NCBI GenBank assembly: GCA_027490095.1
Contig: JAIXYT010000018.1
Span: forward strand, 1-64,000
Source: Sphingomonadales bacterium
GTDB taxonomy: Bacteria; Pseudomonadota; Alphaproteobacteria; Sphingomonadales; Sphingomonadaceae
DNA: 64,000 nt
Reading direction: 5' to 3'
In this document: positions 52,130 to 60,670 of the stretch, piece after piece
Numbering within the stretch: position 1 is the first letter of the stretch
Layout: each line of letters starts with the position of its first letter
Notes under the pieces: model-generated
Database searches by the model: none
What the model was told of the DNA's origin: nothing
Seen by the model: only the letters and a program-made list of their open reading frames with translations
Position numbers and translations under genes: made by a program

Positions 52130-53521
52130 ATGCCCCGTCTCCGGCTCAGCCTGCTGCTGGCGCTGCTTCTGGCTGCCCCGGCAAGCGCCGACCCGCTCGA
52201 CCTCGCCGAGATCCTCGAGACGACGCGGCGCAATGCGCCCGTCCTCCTGGAGGCGGAGGCGCGGCGTCGCGCGGCTGACGCCCGCCGTCTGGAGGCCGAC
52301 GGTGCCTTCGACACCTCGATCGATGCGCTGGCCGAAACCCGCCTGTCGGGCACCTACGACGGCCGCTATTTCGACAGCGAGGTCAAGCAGCCCTTCACCA
52401 ACCGGGGGGGCTATGCCTATGGCGGATACCGCCTGTCCGACGGCACATTCCCCATCTACGAGGACGAGCGCTTCACCAACCAGCTGGGCGAAGTCCGCCT
52501 GGGGGCCATCTTCGCCCTCTGGCGCGACCGCGCCATCGACGAGCGGCGGCTGGCCCGCAGCCTCGCCGATGCCGGCGTCGACCTCGCCGACACCGAAGCG
52601 CTGATCGCCGCCGTCGGGCTGCAGCGCCGCGCCCTCGAGGCGCACGCGCTCTGGGTTGCCTCGGGCCTCCGGCTGGCGGCCTTCAAGGACCTGCTGGCCG
52701 TCGCCAGCGAACGCCAGGCCGGAATCGAGCGCCAGGTGCGCGAAGGGGCCGTCCCTGCCATCCTCGCAACCGAGAACCGCCAGGCCATCCTTCGGCGCCA
52801 GTCGCTCGTGGCAGACGCCGAACGGGCATTGGGGGTCGCCGCGGCCCGGCTGTCGGTCTTCTATCGCAGCCCCGCGGGCGAGCCGCAGATGCCGTCGCCC
52901 ACCCGCCTTCCGAACCGGATCGAGCTGGTGCCGATCAGCGACCTGCCGCCCGAGGGCGTGCTGCCCGCCCGCCCCGACATCGCGGCCGTCGACAACCGCA
53001 TCGCCCAGGCCCGGCAGCGGCTCGCGCAGGACCGGAACCTTCTGCAGCCAAGGCTCGACCTCAAGGTCGAGGCCTCGCAGGACATCGGCGCGATCGGCGA
53101 GGGCGGCTCCAGCCGCTCGGGCACGGAGACCAAGGTCGGCCTCAACTTCTCTGTCCCGCTCCAGCGCCGCGCGGCGCAGGGGAAACTGGCCCAGACGGAA
53201 GCCGCGGTCGCCGCGCTGGAAGCCGAACGCAAGCGCATCGCCGAAGAAATCGGCGTGCAGCTCTCGGCTGTTTCCACCGATGTCCGCGCAACCGCAAAGC
53301 TGCTCGGGATCGCGCGCGACGACGCAACCCAGGCCGAGGCCCTGGCCAAGGCCGAACGCCGCCGCCTCGATCTCGGCACCAGCGACCTGCTGCGCGTGGC
53401 CCTCCGCGAGGAAGGCGCCGCCGACGCCCGGGTCCGTGAAATCGATGCCGCGCTGCGCCAGGCGCTGGCCCACGCCGAGCTCGCCGCTGCCACCGCCGAC
53501 CTCAGGCTGCTGGGGTTGTAG
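52130..53521 (+). CDS. TolC-family outer-membrane factor (first copy)
   Basis: This 463-residue protein has a signal peptide (MPRLRLSLLLALLLAAPASA) and two OEP repeats rich in long helices (for example RRNAPVLLEAEARRRAADARRLEAD, AKAERRRLDLGTSDLLRVALREE). It would be the outer-membrane channel of the ABC/HlyD operon. Its ATG follows the hlyD stop with a 1-base gap, and its end overlaps convergent pgaD by 20 bases. Confidence 0.9.
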   Translation: MPRLRLSLLLALLLAAPASADPLDLAEILETTRRNAPVLLEAEARRRAADARRLEADGAFDTSIDALAETRLSGTYDGRYFDSEVKQPFTNRGGYAYGGYRLSDGTFPIYEDERFTNQLGEVRLGAIFALWRDRAIDERRLARSLADAGVDLADTEALIAAVGLQRRALEAHALWVASGLRLAAFKDLLAVASERQAGIERQVREGAVPAILATENRQAILRRQSLVADAERALGVAAARLSVFYRSPAGEPQMPSPTRLPNRIELVPISDLPPEGVLPARPDIAAVDNRIAQARQRLAQDRNLLQPRLDLKVEASQDIGAIGEGGSSRSGTETKVGLNFSVPLQRRAAQGKLAQTEAAVAALEAERKRIAEEIGVQLSAVSTDVRATAKLLGIARDDATQAEALAKAERRRLDLGTSDLLRVALREEGAADARVREIDAALRQALAHAELAAATADLRLLGL

Positions 53522-53975
53522 CCGCCTTCGCCTCCACCCGAAGCGATCCGTCGGCCTCGCGGTGCACGACCGCGATGCGGTGCGCGCGTGCAGCAGCCAT
53601 CGCCTCCTCCGACATCCCGGCCAGCTCCGCCACCTTCGCCTCGGGCAACGGATCGGGCTGACGCCCGGCGATCGCGTCGTCCCGCCGCTTCCGGCTCAGG
53701 ATGGTCGCCACCGCCAGCATCAGCACCAGCGCCCCCATCAGCCAGAGGAGCGGCTGCATCCGCCGCCAGAACAGTGCAAGCTCGGCATCGATCTGTGCGT
53801 CGGATCGGCCCAGCAGCACGAGCAGGCTGTCCCAGGCAAAGCGGATCTCGGTGTACAGGATCGCCAGCATCAGCACCCACATCAGCACCGTCAGAAGGGT
53901 GTCGCGCAGGTCCACGAAGCGCCCGTGTCGGGCGTTGGTGATGATCGGCGGCCAGTCGGCAAACGGGTCCTTCAT
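53502..53975 (-). CDS. pgaD: PNAG synthesis protein PgaD
   Basis: This 157-residue protein has two TM helices (TLLTVLMWVLMLAILYTEI, LWLMGALVLMLAVATIL), then a cytoplasmic tail. The N-terminal DWPPIITNARHGRF motif is typical of PgaD. With PgaC it forms the c-di-GMP-responsive inner-membrane synthase of poly-beta-1,6-N-acetylglucosamine. It overlaps the pgaC stop by 4 bases. Confidence 0.85.
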   Translation of the reverse strand: MKDPFADWPPIITNARHGRFVDLRDTLLTVLMWVLMLAILYTEIRFAWDSLLVLLGRSDAQIDAELALFWRRMQPLLWLMGALVLMLAVATILSRKRRDDAIAGRQPDPLPEAKVAELAGMSEEAMAAARAHRIAVVHREADGSLRVEAKAATTPAA

Positions 53976-55237
53976 TGGGTGCGGAACCCCCGGTCCGGGC
54001 TGATCCAGGTGCCCTTCACCTCGCCCTTGCGGAACAGCACCCTGGGAAAGGCACGCAGGGTGCTCAGGGTCGCGATCATCCAGAAGGCGAGCGGGTACCA
54101 GACGATCCAGAACAGCGATTTCAGGATGTCGGGCTCGTAGCGGCGCTCCACCAGGTGGCTGACACCGGCCTGCGCGAAATAGGTGACGGCAAGCACCGCC
54201 CCCCACCAGGCCGGCACCAGCGACACGCCAGCCACGATCACGGGCGATGACCAGCCCAGAAGGGCCGCAAGGCCGATCAGCACGCCCAGGAACATGGCGA
54301 ACGACCAGATCACGCTCAGCACATAGTTCACATAGATCAGCAGCAGGCTCGGCATCCTGCCCCGAAGCATCGGCCCGCCATAGTCCAGCATCATCTGCAC
54401 GCCGCCCTCGGCCCAGCGCACCCGCTGGTTCCACAGGCCCTTCAGCGTCTCGGGCATCAGGATCCAGACGATCACGCTCGGCGCATAGGTCGCCCGCCAG
54501 CCGGCCAGCTGGATGCGCCAGGTGATGTCGATATCGTCGGTCAGCGTGTGCGAGGACCACCAGCCCGCATCGGCCAGCGCCCGCCGCCGGAACCCGGCCG
54601 CCACCCCCGACACGGTGAACAGCCGCCCGTATACGGTCTGCGCCCGCTTGATGAGGCCGACGATCGACGAGAATTCCCCCACCTGCAGCTTGCCCAGCAG
54701 GCTCGACCGGTTGCGGATCCGCGGGTTTCCCGTGATCGCCCCCACATCGGTGCGCAGGAAATTGAAGGCCGTCCAGCGCAGCGCATGCCTGTCCAGCAGC
54801 GCATCGCCATCGATGCACAGCAGCAGCTCGTTCGTCGCCAGCAGCGCGCCCACGTTCAGCGCATTGGCCTTGCCGCCATTCTCCGCCAGATGCACCACCC
54901 TCAGGCGCGGCAGCTCCCCCGCCAGCCGGTCCAGGATCTCGGCCGTGTCGTCGCGGCTGCCATCGTTGATCGCGATCACCTCGAAGTCCGGGTAATCGAC
55001 CGCGCAGGCCGTCGTCAGCGTCTCGATCGCCGTCTCGGACTCGTTGTAGCAGGGCACCAGCACCGAGATCGGCGGATAATGGTCGAGCGGCGGCGGATCG
55101 TCCGGCAGCCGGAAGCCGCGCTCGCGCCAGTTCCAGTAGAGCAGGCCGCCCGCCATCCAGTACCAGGCCATCACGAACGGATAGGCAAAGCAGAACAGCG
55201 GCACATAGCTCAGCGCCGTCAGAAGCCAGCCGGGCAT
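53972..55237 (-). CDS. pgaC: PNAG synthase glycosyltransferase PgaC
   Basis: This 421-residue GT2 family processive synthase has TM helices at the N terminus and four more after residue 300. The catalytic motifs are AINDGSRDDT, CIDGDALL (DxD), TLTDDIDITWR and NQRVRWAEGG (QxxRW). It polymerises GlcNAc from UDP-GlcNAc. The start shares its first A with the pgaB stop (TGATG), so the longer in-frame start was rejected. Confidence 0.93.
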   Translation of the reverse strand: MPGWLLTALSYVPLFCFAYPFVMAWYWMAGGLLYWNWRERGFRLPDDPPPLDHYPPISVLVPCYNESETAIETLTTACAVDYPDFEVIAINDGSRDDTAEILDRLAGELPRLRVVHLAENGGKANALNVGALLATNELLLCIDGDALLDRHALRWTAFNFLRTDVGAITGNPRIRNRSSLLGKLQVGEFSSIVGLIKRAQTVYGRLFTVSGVAAGFRRRALADAGWWSSHTLTDDIDITWRIQLAGWRATYAPSVIVWILMPETLKGLWNQRVRWAEGGVQMMLDYGGPMLRGRMPSLLLIYVNYVLSVIWSFAMFLGVLIGLAALLGWSSPVIVAGVSLVPAWWGAVLAVTYFAQAGVSHLVERRYEPDILKSLFWIVWYPLAFWMIATLSTLRAFPRVLFRKGEVKGTWISPDRGFRTQ

Positions 55238-56817
55238 CAGGGGAGCCACGGGAAGGTTGCAGCGGAAAAGCCCTTCAGCGGCTTTCCATCCCACGGGCAA
55301 AGCGACAGCGCGGTCGCCCCCTGCCGCTGCACCGCCGCCGGGTCCGTGCCGGCCGGCACCACCAGCCGCCCGCTGTGCGCCGGCGTCAGCCAGGCTTGCC
55401 CGCCGGGGGCCTCGCGCGGGGCCAGCTGCCGATCCGTGCCCGGCCCCGGCCCGGCAAGCGGTGCCGCCACCATCAGCCGCAGCCGCGGGTCGATGGCCGC
55501 CGCCGCGGCAAAGCCCGCGCCCACCGCACCGCCCGGGTCCACGGAACGCGCCGCCCGAATGTCGGTCCGCGTCTGCCCAGCCGTCGGCGGCGCCAGCCCG
55601 GCTGGGCCGGGCTCGAACAGAAGCCCGTCAATGGGCGCAGCCCTTGCGGCTGCCGCCGCCAGTTCGGCCGCATCCTGCCCCGCCGGAATGCGCGCATGCA
55701 CCGAGACCCCGGCGCGCACCCCCAGCTGCCGCGCCGCGCGCCCGAAGATGTCGGCCTCCAGCGGCAGCGCCGTGCCGGGCAGCCAGGCGCCCGTCACCAC
55801 GCCCTGCGCCCTCGGCCCAACGTCCAGAACGATGTCGGTCGCCCCCAGCCGCCGCACGGATTCGATCAGCCCGCCCAGCCAGTCATCCTGTGCCTCGCCC
55901 CGCAGGGCCGCCATCGGCGTCAGGTCCACGCAGGCCAGCCGCACCGTCTCGGCCCGCGGCGCCGGGAAACCCAGGTTCCAGGCCAATATCCCCAGCGACG
56001 GATCCCAGGTCGGATAGTATCGGTGCAACGCCATCGGCTGGCGCGCATCCGCCCGCTCTGGCTCCAGCGTGAAGGCGAATGCGAACCCCGCCGCACGGGC
56101 CGCCTCCAGTGCCGGGCCCGAATGGCGCCCGAACGGCCACACCAACGCGCGGGGCGCCTTGCCGGTCTCGGCTGCGATCCGCTCCCGCGACCGGCGGAGG
56201 TCTGCCTCGATCCGTGCCCGATGCTCGGCATCCGTCTCATAGCGCGCGTCCGCCCCGATCCACCGCCAGCTCCGCGCCGCCGGCCCGGTGTTGCCCTGCG
56301 GCGTCGTCGGCACCACCCGGTGCAGGTCGTGGCTGTGGCTCGCGATCTCCACCAGGCCCGAGGCCTGGATCGCACGCACCTGGTCCCACGTCACGAAGCG
56401 CTCGCGCGGCACCGGCTTCCCGCCGTAATCCACAATGCCCCCCGCCGGCACATCCATCCAGCTGCCCACCAGGGCCAGCACCGCCGGGTAGCGATAGGCG
56501 AGCAGCAGCGGATAGACCCGTTCGTGGAAGCTGCGGTAGCCGTCGTCGAAGCCCAGCAGGATCGCCTTGTCGGGCAGCGGCGGCCCGCCCCTGGCCGAAG
56601 CCTCCACCTGGGCCAGCGAAACGGGTGTCCAGCCTTCGGCCTTCAGCCAGTCGAAGAAGTCGACCAGGCTCTGCGTAGTCACCGCGTCGTCCGTGCGCTC
56701 CGCGCGCGTGTCGACCACATCGTGGAAGGCGATCGCCGCGAACCGCGTGCCCTCGGCCGCCGCCGGCCCCGCCAGCGAAACCAGCCCGGCGGCTGCAAGC
56801 ATAAGCCCCCGTCTCAC
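55237..56817 (-). CDS. pgaB: PNAG de-N-acetylase PgaB, C-terminal domain shortened
   Basis: This 526-residue protein has a signal peptide (GTG start, MRRGLMLAAAGLVSLAGPAAA). The NodB-type deacetylase domain (about 25-290) has IAFHDVVD, GFDDGYRSFH and EIASHSHDLH, the metal and catalytic residues. The C-terminal part resembles the hydrolase domain but is about 230 residues instead of about 360. PgaB partly deacetylates PNAG in the periplasm so it can be exported. The GTG overlaps the pgaA stop. Confidence 0.88.
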   Translation of the reverse strand: MRRGLMLAAAGLVSLAGPAAAEGTRFAAIAFHDVVDTRAERTDDAVTTQSLVDFFDWLKAEGWTPVSLAQVEASARGGPPLPDKAILLGFDDGYRSFHERVYPLLLAYRYPAVLALVGSWMDVPAGGIVDYGGKPVPRERFVTWDQVRAIQASGLVEIASHSHDLHRVVPTTPQGNTGPAARSWRWIGADARYETDAEHRARIEADLRRSRERIAAETGKAPRALVWPFGRHSGPALEAARAAGFAFAFTLEPERADARQPMALHRYYPTWDPSLGILAWNLGFPAPRAETVRLACVDLTPMAALRGEAQDDWLGGLIESVRRLGATDIVLDVGPRAQGVVTGAWLPGTALPLEADIFGRAARQLGVRAGVSVHARIPAGQDAAELAAAAARAAPIDGLLFEPGPAGLAPPTAGQTRTDIRAARSVDPGGAVGAGFAAAAAIDPRLRLMVAAPLAGPGPGTDRQLAPREAPGGQAWLTPAHSGRLVVPAGTDPAAVQRQGATALSLCPWDGKPLKGFSAATFPWLP

Positions 56818-58796
56818 AGCGCCTGCCTCAGGCCGACCATCAGCGCGACCCCGTTCTCCGCAACCCCGTCATACACCCGCCGGTCCACGCTTACTCCATA
56901 GACGATCTCCGTCCACGGGTCGTGCCGCCAGCGATGTTCATAGCGCACGACCCCGATCCAGCTCCGGTCGTAGCCCTCCTGGTCATAGACCCCGGCATCC
57001 GCCGAAAAGGCCTGCACGAAGCTCTTCTCGTACCGCCGCCACGCCACATGCTGCGCCAGAAGCCCCGCCGAGGCGGAAAAGTCCGAGGTCGGCGCGAAGT
57101 AAGGCCCGCCGGGCCGGCTGTTCCAGCTGGCATAGAGATCGACCCGCCCAGACAGGTCGAAGTGCGGCCGCGCCATCAGCTGCTGCACCGCATATCCGTT
57201 CAGCGCCACCCGGTCGTTTCCGTCGGAGTAGCCCAGCCAGGAAACCCCGGCGCCCACCCGCAGCCGCTCGTCCCGCCGCCAGGTCAGGCTCGTCGAGGCA
57301 CTGTCCCCGCTGATGTCCGCCAGAAGCGCCCGCATCGGCAGTTCGATCGAGTTGATCTCGCCCTGCGCGGCCCAGGTCCACTGGTCGTCCAGCTCCACGG
57401 CCAGGGTCGCGCCCACCCCCGTTTCGGGAAGTGTTCCCCAGCTGCGCGTCGCATAGAGCGAGGCCTCGACATCCGGCGTCCGCACCTGCACGCCGCCGCC
57501 CACCCGGTTGCGTGTCACCCGGCCCTCGGGCGGTGCAGCCTCCGCCAGATCCACCCGCGCCAGCAGCCTCAGCATGGGCGCGACCTCGGGCGACAGCAGT
57601 GTCGCCCCGAAGTCATAACCCTCGCCGCTTGCGAAGCTGCCGCCCCCGTCGTTCCAGGTCGGCCTGAGCTCGGCCGAAAGCTGCCAGCCGCGCGCCGCGC
57701 GCAGTTCCTGCTCCAGCCGCTGCACTCCGCGGCTCTCGGGCGCCAGCGCAACCAGCCCCTCGATCCGCTCCTCTGCCTCGCCCAGCCGCCGCCGAACCAG
57801 CGCGCTGTCGGCAAGCGCGATCCCTGTCGCAAGGCTGTCCGGGTCCAGGCTCGCTGCCACCTGCGCTTCCGCCTCCGCCCGGCGCGGCCAGCCCCGCGCC
57901 GAATAGGCGCCTGCCATCGCCCGCCGGAAGCTCGAATTGGCCGGCGCGCCGTCGGCCAGAGGCGTCAGCCGCGCGGTCCCGTCCGTCGGCCGGTTGCCCC
58001 ACAGCCGCACCTCGGCTGCCAGTTGCGCTGCATAGCCATGCTCGGGATTGGGGTTGGTGGCAGGCCCGCCCGCCGGCGCGCGAAACCGCGGCTGGTCCTG
58101 CAGGATCGCATCGGCTGATGCAAAGGCCTCGCTCAGGCTTTCCTGCTCCACCAGCGCGAACACCCGGCCATAAAGCGCCTGGATGTTGCCGGGATCTTGC
58201 GCAAGCACCCGGTCATAGGCCGCAAGCGCAGCTTCGGGCCTGCGCTCGTACAGCAGCGCGTCCGCATAGGCCTGGTCGGCATAGGCCGGCAGCGGCGCCA
58301 GGGCCTCGGCCTCGGCGATCACCTCGGCCATCCGCACCCGGTCGCGCAAGCCCACCATCCGGTCCAGCCGCACCCGCCGCACAAGCTGCGGATCGGCCGC
58401 CGGATCGGCCTTCAGCTTCGCAAGCAGCGCGTCCAGGTCGGCAATCGCCCGGTCGGTTCCCTCGAACCGCCGCGCCACCTCTTCGGGCCGCACCTCCGCG
58501 CCCCAGCGCACCCGCGCCGCGGCCATGTCGCCTGCCCGCCAGTCCGGCACGCCCGTCAGTGCGGCGGCCCCATGGCTCCCCCGATTGCGATCGAGAATGT
58601 CGGCAGCGCCCGCCCGCGCCTCCGCATTGTCGGGCTCGGCCCGCAGCACTTCGCCATAGGCCCTCAGCGCGTCCCAGCTGCGCCCGTCTTTCAGCGCGGC
58701 CCGCGCCGCGTCCAGCAGCTGCGGCACGGGCGTGGCCGCGGCAGCCGGGCAGGCCGCCGCCAGCAGTGCCGCAATCCCCCACGCGAACCTTGTCAT
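56814..58796 (-). CDS. pgaA: PNAG outer-membrane export porin PgaA
   Basis: This 660-residue protein has a signal peptide (MTRFAWGIAALLAAACPAAAA), N-terminal TPR repeats (for example AALKDGRSWDALRAYGEVLR, AALAAYDRVLAQDPGNIQAL), and a C-terminal beta-barrel with alternating hydrophobic strands ending ENGVALMVGLRQAL. E. coli PgaA is 807 residues, so this is a shorter form. It leads the pgaABCD operon. A downstream ATG is unlikely because the signal peptide begins here. Confidence 0.88.
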   Translation of the reverse strand: MTRFAWGIAALLAAACPAAAATPVPQLLDAARAALKDGRSWDALRAYGEVLRAEPDNAEARAGAADILDRNRGSHGAAALTGVPDWRAGDMAAARVRWGAEVRPEEVARRFEGTDRAIADLDALLAKLKADPAADPQLVRRVRLDRMVGLRDRVRMAEVIAEAEALAPLPAYADQAYADALLYERRPEAALAAYDRVLAQDPGNIQALYGRVFALVEQESLSEAFASADAILQDQPRFRAPAGGPATNPNPEHGYAAQLAAEVRLWGNRPTDGTARLTPLADGAPANSSFRRAMAGAYSARGWPRRAEAEAQVAASLDPDSLATGIALADSALVRRRLGEAEERIEGLVALAPESRGVQRLEQELRAARGWQLSAELRPTWNDGGGSFASGEGYDFGATLLSPEVAPMLRLLARVDLAEAAPPEGRVTRNRVGGGVQVRTPDVEASLYATRSWGTLPETGVGATLAVELDDQWTWAAQGEINSIELPMRALLADISGDSASTSLTWRRDERLRVGAGVSWLGYSDGNDRVALNGYAVQQLMARPHFDLSGRVDLYASWNSRPGGPYFAPTSDFSASAGLLAQHVAWRRYEKSFVQAFSADAGVYDQEGYDRSWIGVVRYEHRWRHDPWTEIVYGVSVDRRVYDGVAENGVALMVGLRQAL

Positions 58797-58922
58797 TGCC
58801 GACACAAGACCATTTTTGCCGTCCGCTGTCGATGTCGCAAGGGCCGGGCAGCAACAGCCAAAGCAGGCAGAAGGCGCCATGCGCCTGCGATATCTGCAGG
58901 GCCGGATCCCGGGATGTGGGGC

Positions 58923-60221
58923 TCAGCCTGCCTGCTCGGCCGGCCGGGCCGCCGCGTCGGCGAGGGTCGGCGCGTCGGGCTGCCGGGGCTCCACCGACAG
59001 CTCCAGCCAATCCGTGAACGGCAGGCCGTACAGCATGTCGAAAAACTCGAGCTGCAGCCGTGCCGGCTTTCCGGTGTTGCTGTTCCACAGCATGACGATG
59101 CCGCTCCTGTCGACCGGATCGAACAGGATGAGGGTCCCGTAGCCGTCCACCGAGCCGCGGTGGCCGACAAGGGTGCGGCCGGCATAGGTGAGCGAACGCC
59201 AGCCCAGCCCATAGGCGGAATTCGAAAATGCCCGATCCATCGGCCCGCGCCGGCCTCTGGGCGGGGTTGAAACCAGCGGTCTGTGCATCAGCGCCAGCGC
59301 GGTCGGCGACAGGGTCGCCGGCGCACCCCCCATCTGCGCATCCATCCACACCAGCAGGTCGCGGATCGACGAGTTCACGCCGCCGGCCGCCGGTACCCGA
59401 TAATAGCTGTCGTTCACGGTGGTGAGCAGCCGGTTCCGGCGGTGCGGCCGCGCCCAGTCGGCCGAGGTTTCAAGTCCGGCCTGTCCGATGCTTGCACTCG
59501 CCATCCCCAGCGGCGTGAAAAGGCGTCGCCCGGCGACTGCGGCGTAACCCTGGCCCGACACCGCCTCGACGATTTCTGTCGCCGTGTCGAAGGCGATGTT
59601 CTGATAGCCGTAGCAGGTCGCCGGCGGGCAGAAGGGCTGCAGCCTGCCCAGTTCCGCGCGCAGGACCCTGGGGTCCTCTCCGGCCTCCAGCCGGTCGTCC
59701 CAGGCGTTCCGGCGCAGGCCCACCCTGTGCGAAAGAATGTCGGCAACCGTCACCCGCCGGGTGCCGCCGGGCAGCGTGAGTGTCGTCCCCAGGCTGTCGA
59801 TTGGCGCATCGAGCGACAGCTTTCCGTCTTCCGCCAGCCCGACAACGAGCGCGGCCGCGACGCCCTTCGACAGCGATGCCCAACGGAAGACCGTGTCGGG
59901 CGTGACGGCTCTGCCTGAGCCGGCGACCGTTTCGCCATAGCCCTTCATGAAGCGGACCTCGCCAAGCTCGATCGTGCCGACGGCCAGCCCGACCATGTCG
60001 GGGTCCTGCATCAGTTCGGCGATGCGTGCGTCGAGGCGGCGATAGTCGACCCTGGAAGGCGTCACCTCCACCGCCACGACGGCTGCCTGCGCGTTGGCAG
60101 CGTTCTCGCCGATCCTCGGTGCAGGGGCCGAGGTCAGTTGCGGGAGGCCCAGCAGGGTCAATGCGACGATCGCCAGCGAAAGGGCGATGCCTGCCAACAG
60201 CTTCCCCGGCAAAATCGTCAT
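58923..60221 (-). CDS. serine hydrolase of the beta-lactamase/class C family
   Basis: This 432-residue protein has an N-terminal membrane anchor or signal (KLLAGIALSLAIVALTLLGL). The beta-lactamase-fold motifs are SLSK (S-x-x-K), YQN (Y-x-N) and HRGSVDGYG (H-x-G). Such proteins are esterases or peptidases more often than antibiotic-hydrolysing enzymes. The ATG at 60221 was chosen over a GTG 9 bases upstream. It is divergent from the second tolC. Confidence 0.9.
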   Translation of the reverse strand: MTILPGKLLAGIALSLAIVALTLLGLPQLTSAPAPRIGENAANAQAAVVAVEVTPSRVDYRRLDARIAELMQDPDMVGLAVGTIELGEVRFMKGYGETVAGSGRAVTPDTVFRWASLSKGVAAALVVGLAEDGKLSLDAPIDSLGTTLTLPGGTRRVTVADILSHRVGLRRNAWDDRLEAGEDPRVLRAELGRLQPFCPPATCYGYQNIAFDTATEIVEAVSGQGYAAVAGRRLFTPLGMASASIGQAGLETSADWARPHRRNRLLTTVNDSYYRVPAAGGVNSSIRDLLVWMDAQMGGAPATLSPTALALMHRPLVSTPPRGRRGPMDRAFSNSAYGLGWRSLTYAGRTLVGHRGSVDGYGTLILFDPVDRSGIVMLWNSNTGKPARLQLEFFDMLYGLPFTDWLELSVEPRQPDAPTLADAAARPAEQAG

Positions 60222-60670
60222 GCCTTGCACACCTGCCTTGCCGCAACAGCCTCCAGCCGCTTGCAGGAGGGTCCATTCGTGCGGACAAGGCTAGTGGCGC
60301 TCGTTCCTGCCGGCAATGAGAGTTGGGGCCATCCGGTGTGTCGCGGGCAAAATCCCGACAGGCTGTGTCCTTGCAGACTCACCGGAATCCGCATCCGGGC
60401 CTCCTTGGGTGCTGCCCGGCACGAGCCATGCGGACGGACGGCGGCCGATAAGGCCGAAGGCCCGGCCACAGGGCAATGTCTGCCCGCGAAACCGGGCGCG
60501 CCCGGCAGCAATCCACGACCGGCAGGGAGCCGTCTGGCCCTGTGCGCACCCAGTCTGACGCATTTCGGGTCGGTTTGCACTATCGATGCCCTTCTCGTCG
60601 GCCTTCCGATTTGCAACAAGGGGGCATGGAGGGCGGGTGCGGGATCGGACCACGTGCCGCGTCCAGGAAC
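60222..60670. other. 449-base divergent intergenic region
   Basis: No gene with normal composition is present. A GC-rich hairpin CCGGGC/GCCCGG lies near 60386-60410. Promoters for the serine hydrolase (minus) and second tolC (plus) must lie here, but no clear -35/-10 pair is visible. No riboswitch family could be recognised. Confidence 0.45.

Noticed and set aside
58923-60221. Beta-lactamase conferring antibiotic resistance
   Set aside because: The motifs fit the wide serine-hydrolase family, and there is no AmpR or other resistance context; most such sphingomonad proteins are esterases or peptidases.
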